A stretch of DNA of 9,463 nt from the NCBI GenBank assembly GCA_018969885.1, contig JAGWXN010000123.1:1-9463 (forward strand). The letters are read 5' to 3'. Under the pieces are notes generated by a model. The model saw only the letters and a list, made by a program, of their open reading frames with translations. It was not told the DNA's origin and did not search any database. A program made the translations under genes and the position numbers. This document shows, piece after piece, positions 1-7,064 of this stretch; the first letter of the stretch is position 1; each line of letters begins with the position of its first letter. The stretch is from Betaproteobacteria bacterium (GTDB lineage: Bacteria > Pseudomonadota > Gammaproteobacteria > Burkholderiales > Burkholderiaceae).

Positions 1-4
1 TTCC

Positions 5-1456
5 ATGTCCTCTGTTGTCATCACCCCGGTCATCCTTTGTGGCGGATCGGGGACTCGCCTCTGGCCGCTCTCACGCAAGAGTTTCCCCAAGCAGTTTGTG
101 CCGCTGGTCGGTGACCAGAGCCTGCTCGAGCTCACGCTGCGGCGAGTGGCGCCGCTCGGCGAACAGGTGCTGATGGTGGCGGCCGATGAGCACCGGTTCA
201 TGGTGCTGGAGGCGCTGGACGCGGCAGGCGTGTCGGGAGCCATGCTGCTTGAGCCGGCGGCCCGCAACACCGCAGCGGCGATGGCGCTCGCCGCGCTCTA
301 TCTGCGCGCGGGGGGCCAGTCTGATGCGCTCATGCTGTTCTGTCCGTCGGATCATCACATCCCGGATGCCGCGGCGTTTGCGGCCACGGTGGCTGATGGG
401 GTGGCCGCGGCGCAGTCTGGTGCCATCGTCACGTTTGGCGTCATGCCAAGTTTTCCCAGCACCGCCTATGGCTACATTCGGCAGGGCGCCCCGCGGGCAG
501 ACGGTAGCCGGCAGGTCGAGCGCTTCATCGAAAAGCCCAGCGCCACGCGTGCGGGCGAGCTGCTCCTTGAAGGCAACGTGCTCTGGAACGCGGGCATCTT
601 TCTCGCGCGGGCCGACACCCTGATCGAAGCGCTCGAGCGTCACGCCTCGGACATCGTCACGCAGGTCGCGCGCGCGCTCGAGGGTGCGCATCGCGAGACG
701 CTGCCTGCCCGGGGACCGGGCGGGCAGGTGCCCCTGGTGCGGCCCGCGGTCGAGCTTTTCTCGGCCACCCGGTCCCAGAGCATCGACTACGCGGTCATGG
801 AGAAACACGACCAGGTGGCCGTCGTGCCTTTTTCCGGGCAGTGGAGCGATGTGGGCAGCTGGAACGCGGTGGCCGACCTCACTGCACCCGACCCTCAGTC
901 AAACCGGCTTCAGGGCCAGGGCATGGTGCACGAAGCACACAACACCTTTGTTCATGCGCCGCACCGGCCGGTGGTGGCTCTGGGCACCCGCGATCTCCTC
1001 ATCATCGACACACCCGATGCGGTGCTGGTCGCGCACCGCGACCATGCCGAGCAGGTGAAAGAGGTGGTTGCCCGGCTGGAGGGACAGCGCTGCGCGCAGG
1101 CGGTGAGTCATCGCAAGGTGTCCCGCCCCTGGGGTTGGTATGACAGCGTCGATCAGGGCGAACGGTTTCAGGTGAAGCGGATTGGGGTCAAGCCCGGCGC
1201 GAGCCTGAGCCTTCAGAAGCACCACCATCGCGCCGAGCACTGGATTGTGGTGAAGGGCACGGCCGAGGTCACGCGCGGAGCCGACACGTTTCTCCTGAGT
1301 GAAAACCAGTCCACCTACATTCCGGTGGGGGAAGTTCACCGGCTTCGCAACCCCGGCAAGATCGAGCTCGAAATGATCGAAGTGCAGTCCGGCGGCTATC
1401 TGGGCGAAGACGATATCGTGCGGCTGGAGGACACCTACGGCCGGGCTGCCCGCTGA
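5..1456 (+). CDS. manC: Bifunctional mannose-1-phosphate guanylyltransferase / mannose-6-phosphate isomerase
   Basis: Cytoplasmic enzyme of the type II phosphomannose isomerase/GDP-mannose pyrophosphorylase family (ManC/AlgA/CpsB). It isomerises fructose-6-P and mannose-6-P and joins mannose-1-P to GTP to give GDP-mannose for polysaccharide. At 483 aa it is full length for the family. The N-terminal nucleotidyltransferase half has the pyrophosphorylase signature GGSGTRLWPLSRKSFPKQF at residues 13-31, PSDH at 114-117, FIEKP at 174-178, NAGIF at 195-199, SIDYAVMEK at 259-267 and SDVGSW at 281-286. The C-terminal cupin isomerase half begins near RPWG (374-377) and holds the metal-site motif QKHHHRAEHW (404-413) and EVQSGGYLGEDD (459-470). 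The start is the first ATG in the window. Only four bases lie upstream, so its ribosome site and any operon partners to the left are out of view. It converges on the dehydrogenase gene, with a hairpin between them. Confidence 0.95.
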   Translation: MSSVVITPVILCGGSGTRLWPLSRKSFPKQFVPLVGDQSLLELTLRRVAPLGEQVLMVAADEHRFMVLEALDAAGVSGAMLLEPAARNTAAAMALAALYLRAGGQSDALMLFCPSDHHIPDAAAFAATVADGVAAAQSGAIVTFGVMPSFPSTAYGYIRQGAPRADGSRQVERFIEKPSATRAGELLLEGNVLWNAGIFLARADTLIEALERHASDIVTQVARALEGAHRETLPARGPGGQVPLVRPAVELFSATRSQSIDYAVMEKHDQVAVVPFSGQWSDVGSWNAVADLTAPDPQSNRLQGQGMVHEAHNTFVHAPHRPVVALGTRDLLIIDTPDAVLVAHRDHAEQVKEVVARLEGQRCAQAVSHRKVSRPWGWYDSVDQGERFQVKRIGVKPGASLSLQKHHHRAEHWIVVKGTAEVTRGADTFLLSENQSTYIPVGEVHRLRNPGKIELEMIEVQSGGYLGEDDIVRLEDTYGRAAR

Positions 1457-1465
1457 AGTTTGGCG

Positions 1466-1492
1466 GCGGCGAGGTCGTCTCGCCGCTTGTCT
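1466..1492. terminator. Bidirectional hairpin terminator between convergent genes
   Basis: A perfect 8-bp GC-rich stem (GCGGCGAG at 1466-1473, CTCGCCGC at 1479-1486) closes a 5-base loop, starting 10 bases after the manC stop. On the plus strand it is followed by the T-rich stretch TTGTCTT; on the minus strand the T-tract is poor. It sits in the 43-base gap between manC and the convergent dehydrogenase, where a shared terminator is expected. The weak T-tract leaves some doubt about intrinsic strength. Confidence 0.6.
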
Positions 1493-1499
1493 TCGATGG

Positions 1500-2372
1500 T
1501 TAACGCGCCGTGATCAGCCGCACCAGCTCGGGCAGCATCGCCTGCGGCTCGGTCTGAGTCGCGTGTCGGAGCGAGGCGAGCACGGCCTCAGCCACCGTTC
1601 GGTCTGCGCCGGTATCGGTTGCCATGGTTTCGTAGTAGCCCAGGTCCTTGCAGGCGTTCGCGATGCTGAAACGCAGCGCCCCAACGTCTCCTGTCAGCAG
1701 GAAGGGCTTGAGGCGATCGAGTGCAATGCCGCCACCGCCACCGCGGTCAAGCACGCCTACGAACACGTCGGCCGGCACGCCAGAGCGTTGCGCGCAGGCG
1801 GCCGCCTCAGCGATCAGGGTGACCAGTCCCAGCGACACAAAGTTGTGCAGCAGTTTCATGCGATGCCCGGCGCCCACGGGCCCCGCATGAAAGACGGTTT
1901 CGGAAAAGCAGGCCAGCACGGGCCGGCAGCGTTCTAGGAGGGCAGCGTCACCCCCCACCAGCAGATTGAGCCTGCCCTCGGCCGCCTCCTTGGGCGTGCG
2001 GGTCATGGCGGCATCGAGGAAGGTGCCGCCCGCTTTCGCAACAAGGCCCGCCACCCGCTCGGTCGACGAGGGGATGGATGTGGACAGGTCGATGACCGTG
2101 GCCCCCGCACGCAGCCCAGCGAGCGCGCCGTCCGGGCCGGTGAGCGCTGCCTCCACCTGAGGGCTGCCGGTCACGCAGACGAGCAGTACGTCCACCTGCT
2201 CAGCGAGCGCGCTGGGGCTGTCATGGACCTGCGCACCCGCCGCCACCAGGGAGTCGATCGGCTGGTTGCCGGGATGATTGAGCACGTGCAGGGCGTAACC
2301 GTGTTTGAGCAGATTAGCGGCGATACCAACGCCCATCATGCCGACGCCGATCAGTCCGACGACAGTAGCCAT
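1500..2372 (-). CDS. NAD(P)-dependent dehydrogenase of the 3-hydroxyisobutyrate dehydrogenase family
   Basis: Beta-hydroxyacid dehydrogenase (HIBADH/6-phosphogluconate dehydrogenase-like), predicted to interconvert a small hydroxyacid and its semialdehyde or keto form in the cytoplasm. The 290-aa length is typical. The Rossmann dinucleotide motif GLIGVGMMGVG is at residues 6-16, the DLST substrate motif at 95-98, the catalytic lysine K173 with N177 in GAGHRMKLLHN, and KDLGYY at 242-247. The loop that usually reads DAPVSGG is DAAMTRTPKEA here (120-130), so the substrate probably differs from 3-hydroxyisobutyrate. A loop without the GG pair is also known in the sulfolactaldehyde reductase YihU group, but that comparison is from memory. 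I chose the ATG at 2372 rather than one 19 codons upstream because the Rossmann fold starts immediately and a GGAG site precedes it by 5 bases. It is divergent from the alpha/beta hydrolase, so the two may share a catabolic pathway; this is inference. Confidence 0.88.
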   Translation of the reverse strand: MATVVGLIGVGMMGVGIAANLLKHGYALHVLNHPGNQPIDSLVAAGAQVHDSPSALAEQVDVLLVCVTGSPQVEAALTGPDGALAGLRAGATVIDLSTSIPSSTERVAGLVAKAGGTFLDAAMTRTPKEAAEGRLNLLVGGDAALLERCRPVLACFSETVFHAGPVGAGHRMKLLHNFVSLGLVTLIAEAAACAQRSGVPADVFVGVLDRGGGGGIALDRLKPFLLTGDVGALRFSIANACKDLGYYETMATDTGADRTVAEAVLASLRHATQTEPQAMLPELVRLITAR

Positions 2373-2376
2373 AGGG

Positions 2377-2382
2377 TCTCCA
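2377..2382 (-). promoter_or_regulatory. Ribosome binding site fixing the dehydrogenase start
   Basis: On the minus strand TGGAGA lies five to six bases before the ATG at 2372. The longer reading from 2429 would put 19 proline- and charge-rich residues before the Rossmann strand, and I see no better site there. This supports the shorter start. Confidence 0.65.
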
Positions 2383-2483
2383 GGCGGGGGGAAGTGGAGT
2401 CGTAACTCTACCCCCAGCGGATCGCGCAAACGCAGCCTGCAATGGCACGGGGGTTCGTTTTGCAGTAAGGTTCGTCGGTTTTC

Positions 2484-2490
2484 AAGGAGA
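2484..2490 (+). promoter_or_regulatory. Strong ribosome binding site of the alpha/beta hydrolase
   Basis: AAGGAGA is a near-consensus Shine-Dalgarno sequence seven bases before the ATG at 2498. It fixes the hydrolase start and suggests efficient translation of the first gene of the plus-strand operon. Confidence 0.75.
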
Positions 2491-2497
2491 TTGAACG

Positions 2498-3382
2498 ATG
2501 GCCTATGCGGTCACCGATGATGGGGTGAAGCTCTTCTGCGAATCTACCGGAAGCGGCATTCCTGTTCTTTTCATTCATGAGTTTGCTGGCGATTCCGGAA
2601 GCTGGGAACCGCAGGTGCGCCACTTCGGCCGCCGCTATCGCTGCATCACCTACAACGCGCGCGGCTATCCGCCGTCGGACGTACCGCCCACCTCGGCCTC
2701 CTACTCGCAGCAGCGGGCGGTGCAGGACGCCATCGCCGTACTCGATCACTTCGGCGTGGCGCGCGCCCACATCGTAGGTCTGTCGATGGGGGGGTTTGCC
2801 ACCTTGCATCTCGGTATCCATCACCCCGATCGCGCGCTGTCGCTTTGTGTGGCGGGCTGCGGATATGGTGCCGAGCCGGACAAACGCGACCAGTTCCGTC
2901 GCGAGTCCGAGGCATCGGCCGCCATGCTGCTGGAACAGGGCATGGATGCGTTCGTCGATCGTTATGCGCTGGGTCCCACCCGGGTTCAGTTTCAGAACAA
3001 AGACCCGCGCGGGTTCGAAGAGTTCAAGGCCGACTTTCGCCGGCACTCGGCTCTGGGATCGGCCAATACGCAGCTGGGCGTGCAACGCGAGCGGCCGTCG
3101 CTCTTCGATCTGCGTGACGACATGGCTCGGATCAAGGTACCTACGCTCATCCTGAATGGCGACGAGGACTGGCCTTGCCTGCTGCCCGCGCTCATGATGA
3201 AGGAAGTCATCTCCTCGGCCGCCATGGCGGTGATCCCCAATGCCGGGCACACCATCAACATCGAGGTGCCCGACGCGTTCAACCGCGAGCTGGGCGAGTT
3301 CCTGTCCTGGGTCGATTCAGGCAGCTGGCCGCAGCGGGATCCTCGTGCCATGGGCAAGTCGATTCTCGGCATGGCCAAGTAA
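2498..3382 (+). CDS. Alpha/beta hydrolase
   Basis: A 294-aa soluble alpha/beta-hydrolase-fold enzyme, probably acting on an ester, lactone or similar small substrate. The catalytic triad is readable: nucleophile S96 in the elbow GLSMGG (94-99), acid D224 in NGDEDWP (220-226) and H251 in NAGHTINIE (248-256). The oxyanion-hole region reads IHEFAGDSGSW (26-36) in place of the common HG motif and is followed by YNARGYPPSD (52-61). This pattern recalls a recurrent proteobacterial hydrolase group, but I cannot name a substrate. There is no signal peptide. About 25 residues follow the usual C-terminal helix. It is divergent from the HIBADH-like dehydrogenase. Its stop lies 7 bases before the next gene, so it probably heads an operon with the orphan protein and the SelD fusion. 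Confidence 0.88.
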   Translation: MAYAVTDDGVKLFCESTGSGIPVLFIHEFAGDSGSWEPQVRHFGRRYRCITYNARGYPPSDVPPTSASYSQQRAVQDAIAVLDHFGVARAHIVGLSMGGFATLHLGIHHPDRALSLCVAGCGYGAEPDKRDQFRRESEASAAMLLEQGMDAFVDRYALGPTRVQFQNKDPRGFEEFKADFRRHSALGSANTQLGVQRERPSLFDLRDDMARIKVPTLILNGDEDWPCLLPALMMKEVISSAAMAVIPNAGHTINIEVPDAFNRELGEFLSWVDSGSWPQRDPRAMGKSILGMAK

Positions 3383-3389
3383 GGAGACG

Positions 3390-4016
3390 ATGGTGTCCGT
3401 CGGTGGGGTGAATGCAGGGCCCCGGGCGCCTTCGGCGAGCGACAGCATCTTCGATCGCGGACGCCTGGGTGACACCATGCGCGAGCGGCTCGAGCAGATG
3501 GCGTTCGCCGAGGAGGCAAGGCGTGCCGCCCGTCCCGACGCAGCGGCCGCGCGTGACCCGATGCGGACCGCGCGGGACGCAGCGAGCCGAGCCAATACGG
3601 CGGCGATGGCTGAAGGGGGGCTTTCGCCCTCCACCGCATCAACCAGGAATCGATTCGACGCGCAGCGTGATCAGCTCTCCGGGTCTGCGCTTCAGCCGCG
3701 AGAAATCGTCGCTCGGCAGACGGCCCCGCGGGCGGAGTTTGGGCAGCGGTCGTCCATTGACGATGCGCGTGCCGCGGAACGTTCTTCAGGGGATCGCGTA
3801 CGCGCGCAGCGCTCTGATGACGATCGCATGGCTTCGGTGCGGGTTGATTCACGACGCGCCGAGCGCGTCTCGCGGCGTGATGAGGCCGCGCCTGCGATGG
3901 CTACGGCTGCCGAGGATCTTCGCAGCCGCCTGAAAGACGAATCGGTTCGCTCGGCCGATGTCATGACCGAAGCCGCCACGCAGCGGGCGCTGCGCGACTA
4001 CCTGCGCGCTGGCTGA
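3390..4016 (+). CDS. Ala/Arg-rich low-complexity protein of unknown function
   Basis: I do not recognise this 208-aa protein. By my count it has about 42 Ala and 37 Arg but only one Lys and one Tyr, and no Cys or Trp, so most of it is likely disordered or loosely helical. The ends look more ordered: an amphipathic stretch near residues 20-45 (SIFDRGRLGDTMRERLEQMA within it) and a C-terminal helix ending TEAATQRALRDYLRAG. There is no signal peptide or membrane segment. AAGGAG at 3381-3386 overlaps the hydrolase stop and lies 3 bases from this ATG; GTG at 3393 would have better 6-base spacing. It ends 4 bases before the SelD fusion, so translation may be coupled. A rough hand count of base composition gives codon position 3 near 71% GC, lower than in the start of the SelD gene (about 79%), and position 2 is unusually GC-rich. 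The antisense frames here also stay open in places, so the call is moderate. Confidence 0.6.
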   Translation: MVSVGGVNAGPRAPSASDSIFDRGRLGDTMRERLEQMAFAEEARRAARPDAAAARDPMRTARDAASRANTAAMAEGGLSPSTASTRNRFDAQRDQLSGSALQPREIVARQTAPRAEFGQRSSIDDARAAERSSGDRVRAQRSDDDRMASVRVDSRRAERVSRRDEAAPAMATAAEDLRSRLKDESVRSADVMTEAATQRALRDYLRAG

Positions 4017-4020
4017 TCCC

Positions 4021-6282
4021 GTGCTGCGGGACCTGGTGCTGGTGGGCGGTGGCCACGCCCATGTCGGGGTGTTGCGACGCTTTGCGATGCAGCCCGAGCG
4101 AGGGGTGCGGCTCACGCTCATCAGCCGCGCATCATCAAGCCCGTATTCAGGCATGCTGCCCGGCTACATTGCCGGGCATTATTCGTGGGACGAGGTGCAT
4201 ATCGACCTTGACCGGTTGTGCCGGTTTGCGCACGCCACACTGATTCGAGCTGAAGTTACCGGTATTGATCGTGCTGCGCGCCGCGTGCGGCTCGCCGGGC
4301 GGCCGCCCATCGCGTATGACCTCCTATCCCTCAATCTGGGATCGACACCCAGCAATGATGCCGTGCCCGGAGCGGCCGAGCATGCAGTGGGGGTCAAGCC
4401 CATCGACGGCTTCAATGATCGCTGGCTTGCGCTCTACCAGAGGCTTTCAGACCTCCCGCGCCGGGCGAGTATCGCTGTGGTGGGCGCGGGCGCTGCCGGG
4501 GTGGAACTTGCCTTTGCGCTGCATGAGCGCCTGGGGGCGCGTCTGCGTGATCTGGGACGGCCTGGTGATGCCCCGCTCATTGCCCTCTACGGTGCCGACC
4601 CGCGGGTGCTTCCGACGCATGCCGAAGCGGTCCGTCGCCGGGTGCTCCCGCTGCTTGCAGCGCGAGGCATCGAACTGCGGCTCGGCGCCCCGGTGAAGCG
4701 CGTGGAGTCGGGCGCGCTGGTCTGGCGGGACGAGCGGTTCGAGCATGATGAGGTCATCTGGGTGACCCAGGCGGGGGGCGCGCCGTGGTTACGCGACACG
4801 GGGCTCGCGCTCGACCGCCACGGCTTCATCGAGGTCGAGCGCAGTCTGCGCTCGCGCACCGATAGGGCGGTGTTCGCCGCTGGCGATATCGTGTCCTTTC
4901 CCGGGCGAGCGCTCGAGAAAGCCGGCGTTTTTGCGGTCCGGATGGGGCGGCCGCTTGCCGACAACCTGCGCCGGGCGCTGCGTGGTGAGCCGCTCAAACC
5001 CTACCGACCGCAGCGCCACTGGCTCGCGCTGCTTGCGACCGGTGGGCGCCATGCCATCGCCTCGCGCGGGCCGTTCGGTTTCTCGGGCCAGTGGGTCTGG
5101 CACTGGAAAGACGGGATCGACCGGCGTTTCATGCGCCGGTTCTCGGACTTCGCCATGCCGCGCGAGGCCATGCCCCGATCTGACTCCACCGAAGGACATC
5201 GGCTTGCGCTCGATTCCGCCGAGGCCACGCAGGCGCTGTCGGTCCTTGCCATGCGATGCGGGGGCTGCGGCGCGAAGGTCGGCGCTGACATCCTGTCGCG
5301 CGTATTGGCGCGCCTTGAGCCGGCTCATCACCCGGATGTGCTGATCGGGCTCGACGCTCCCGATGATGCTGCGGTGATTTCGCTTCCTCCCGGGCAGGTG
5401 CTGGTCCAGAGCGTCGATTTCTTTCGCTCTTTCATTGATGATCCCTGGTTGTTTGGCCGGATCGCAGCCACCCATGCCCTGAGCGATCTGTTTGCCATGG
5501 GCGCGGCGCCGCAGAGTGCGGCTGCGCTCGTGACCGTGCCGCCGGCGCTTGACGCCAAGGTTGAGGAACTGCTGGTGCAGTTGATGAGCGGCGCGCTTCA
5601 GGTGCTCCGCGAGGCCGGCTGTGCGCTGGTGGGTGGGCATACCGCAGAGGGGCAGGAACTCGCCATGGGTTTTGCGGTGAATGGCACGACACCGGCATCG
5701 CTCACAGCGCTCATGCGTAAATCCGGGCTGGTACCGGGGGATGTGCTGGTGCTCACCAAGCCGTTGGGGACCGGCACCCTGCTCGTTGCGCGTGAAATGC
5801 TGTCCGCCCGCGGCAACTGGATCGATGCGGCGGTGGCGTCCATGCTTCAGTCCAATCAGGCGGCGGCCCAGTGCCTGCGCGCGCAGGGTGTTCGCGCCTG
5901 CACCGACGTGACCGGCTTCGGACTGCTCGGGCATGTGCTGGAGATGGCGCATGCAAGCGGTGTGGGGGCGCGGTTGAGGCTTGCTGCGGTGCCCGCGCTG
6001 CCGGGCGCCCTGGCCACGCTTGCGAACGGGCACCGGAGTTCGCTCCATGCCGGCAATCTCCGTATCGCGCCACGGGTGGCCGGCTACGAGCGCCTGTCGG
6101 AGGACCCCCGCGTGCAACTCCTCTTTGACCCGCAGACCTCGGGCGGGCTGATCGCAGGCGTACCTGCCGACCGTGCCCGCGAGTGTCTGGCGGCGCTCCA
6201 CGCGCTGGGCTGCGTGGAGGCTGCGGTGGTGGGTGAGGTGGTGGCGCTTTGCGAGGGAGAGCCGCCGCTCGCGCTGGTTTGA
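4021..6282 (+). CDS. selD: FAD/NAD(P)-oxidoreductase fused to selenophosphate synthetase (selenide, water dikinase)
   Basis: A 753-aa fusion. Residues 1 to about 380 form an NADH dehydrogenase-like flavoprotein of the Nterm_to_SelD type: FAD-binding LVLVGGGHAH near the start, a second dinucleotide motif GAGAAGVE (155-162), FAAGDI (285-290), and a characteristic WHWKDGIDRRFMRRF stretch before the linker. Residues from about 405 form SelD, which makes selenophosphate from selenide and ATP. Its active-site C416 and K419 lie in CGGCGAKVG (413-421), so it uses Cys and not Sec. Further SelD motifs are DDAAV (448-452), VDFF (465-468), ALSD (486-489), GGHTAEG (538-544), TDVTGFGLLGH (628-638) and DPQTSGG (703-709). 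The flavin half may supply or reduce selenium, but this is inference. The GTG start is chosen because the first beta strand follows at once and the upstream stop is 4 bases away. No ribosome site is visible, so coupling to the upstream gene is likely. It converges with the DUF218 gene, 9 bases away. Confidence 0.93.
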   Translation: MLRDLVLVGGGHAHVGVLRRFAMQPERGVRLTLISRASSSPYSGMLPGYIAGHYSWDEVHIDLDRLCRFAHATLIRAEVTGIDRAARRVRLAGRPPIAYDLLSLNLGSTPSNDAVPGAAEHAVGVKPIDGFNDRWLALYQRLSDLPRRASIAVVGAGAAGVELAFALHERLGARLRDLGRPGDAPLIALYGADPRVLPTHAEAVRRRVLPLLAARGIELRLGAPVKRVESGALVWRDERFEHDEVIWVTQAGGAPWLRDTGLALDRHGFIEVERSLRSRTDRAVFAAGDIVSFPGRALEKAGVFAVRMGRPLADNLRRALRGEPLKPYRPQRHWLALLATGGRHAIASRGPFGFSGQWVWHWKDGIDRRFMRRFSDFAMPREAMPRSDSTEGHRLALDSAEATQALSVLAMRCGGCGAKVGADILSRVLARLEPAHHPDVLIGLDAPDDAAVISLPPGQVLVQSVDFFRSFIDDPWLFGRIAATHALSDLFAMGAAPQSAAALVTVPPALDAKVEELLVQLMSGALQVLREAGCALVGGHTAEGQELAMGFAVNGTTPASLTALMRKSGLVPGDVLVLTKPLGTGTLLVAREMLSARGNWIDAAVASMLQSNQAAAQCLRAQGVRACTDVTGFGLLGHVLEMAHASGVGARLRLAAVPALPGALATLANGHRSSLHAGNLRIAPRVAGYERLSEDPRVQLLFDPQTSGGLIAGVPADRARECLAALHALGCVEAAVVGEVVALCEGEPPLALV

Positions 6283-6291
6283 GCGAACGCG

Positions 6292-7050
6292 CTACCAGAC
6301 GATCTGACCAACCCATTCCTTGAGCGCGCGTGCGCTCAGGCTAAGTGCGTCGGCCTTCGGGATGAACTGCCGCAGATCCGCATAATCGATGCTCTCGAAA
6401 TCGGTGGCAACCGGCACCACCTCCAGGCCAGCGGCACGGAAATGCGATATCGAGCGCGCCATGTGCGAGGCCGACGTCACCAGCAGCACCCGGCGGATAT
6501 TGCGCTCGGCAAGGATCGCTGCGCTGTCGGTGGCATTCTGGCGGGTGTTGCGGCTACGGGCCTCGAGCAGGATGGCTGAATCGGGCACGCCGAAGGCGCG
6601 CAGGACCATGCGCATGGCCTCGGCCTCCGACTGCGTATGCGTGGCCGGATCATGACCGCCACTTGCCAGAATCAGCGGCGCTCGTCCGGCATGCCAGAGT
6701 CGTGCCGCCTGCCAGATCCGATCCGAGGCTTCGGCCAGATCGGGCCAGGGCCGTGCCTCGGTGGACGGCGACACGCCGCCCCCCAGCAGAACGATGGCGC
6801 CAGCCTTCGGGATGGCTGCGATTTGTTCATCGCTCACCACCGGCACATGGTCGCGGCTGACATGGGCCTGGATCCAGTTGGCGGTGATCGGAAGCGACCA
6901 GCCAGCCAGCCAGACGAGCGCTGCCAGCGCAACGACAAGCGCGGTTTTTCGCCACTGCGTGAGCCCCAGCAGAAGCGCGACCAGACCCAGTGCGAGCGCG
7001 CTCCCGAGCGGCGAGATCAGCGCGGTGAGCAGGGCCGAAAAAACCAGCAT
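6292..7050 (-). CDS. YdcF/ElyC/SanA-like DUF218 membrane protein
   Basis: A 252-aa protein with two N-terminal hydrophobic segments (about residues 4-29 and 36-53), then a DUF218 domain predicted to lie outside the inner membrane. Domain motifs are AIVLLGGG (85-92), LASGGHD (128-134), the acidic SEAEAM (141-146), EARSRNTRQNA (163-173) and TSASHMARS (192-200), which together form the conserved polar pocket of the family. ElyC and SanA relatives affect envelope integrity and peptidoglycan precursor metabolism in E. coli, but the biochemical reaction of the family is unsettled. It starts 14 bases after the nitroreductase stop on the same strand, so the two probably share a transcript. No strong ribosome site is visible before the ATG at 7050, so the start is less certain than the family call. 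The gene ends 9 bases from the convergent SelD gene, with no terminator seen. Confidence 0.88.
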   Translation of the reverse strand: MLVFSALLTALISPLGSALALGLVALLLGLTQWRKTALVVALAALVWLAGWSLPITANWIQAHVSRDHVPVVSDEQIAAIPKAGAIVLLGGGVSPSTEARPWPDLAEASDRIWQAARLWHAGRAPLILASGGHDPATHTQSEAEAMRMVLRAFGVPDSAILLEARSRNTRQNATDSAAILAERNIRRVLLVTSASHMARSISHFRAAGLEVVPVATDFESIDYADLRQFIPKADALSLSARALKEWVGQIVW

Positions 7051-7064
7051 GTCGTGATCAGCGT

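Larger units (their letters stand above)
2373..2497. promoter_or_regulatory. Divergent intergenic region (dehydrogenase / alpha-beta hydrolase)
   Basis: These 125 bases must hold the start signals of both divergent genes. I see no convincing -35/-10 pair by eye. The seven-base direct repeat GGTTCGT occurs at 2452-2458 and 2469-2475, 17 bases apart start to start, just upstream of the hydrolase ribosome site. It could be part of an operator, but seven bases is weak evidence. Confidence 0.4.

Noticed and set aside
71..808. 245-codon minus-strand frame inside manC
   Set aside because: manC is full length with all family motifs in the plus frame; the antisense product has no recognisable domain.
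2408..3852. Two long minus-strand open frames (2408-3250 and 2992-3852)
   Set aside because: They lie opposite the alpha/beta hydrolase with an intact catalytic triad and opposite the orphan gene. Their products look like basic, Arg/Pro/His-rich shadow translations.
3412..3933. Alternative plus-strand frame of 173 codons overlapping the orphan gene
   Set aside because: It has no ribosome site and very Arg/Pro-rich content, and the overlapping 3390-4016 frame has the ribosome site and tight spacing to both neighbours.
5251..5280. Possible selenocysteine (in-frame TGA) in the SelD active site
   Set aside because: The catalytic codon is TGC (Cys416), so no recoding is needed.
4789..6201. 470-codon open frame antisense to the SelD fusion
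   Set aside because: The plus strand here encodes unmistakable SelD and flavoprotein motifs. Long antisense frames are common in GC-rich DNA, and this one shows no family motif.
6280..6300. Possible terminator between convergent selD and DUF218 genes
   Set aside because: Only a 4-bp AGCG/CGCT stem is present, without a T-tract; too weak to call.
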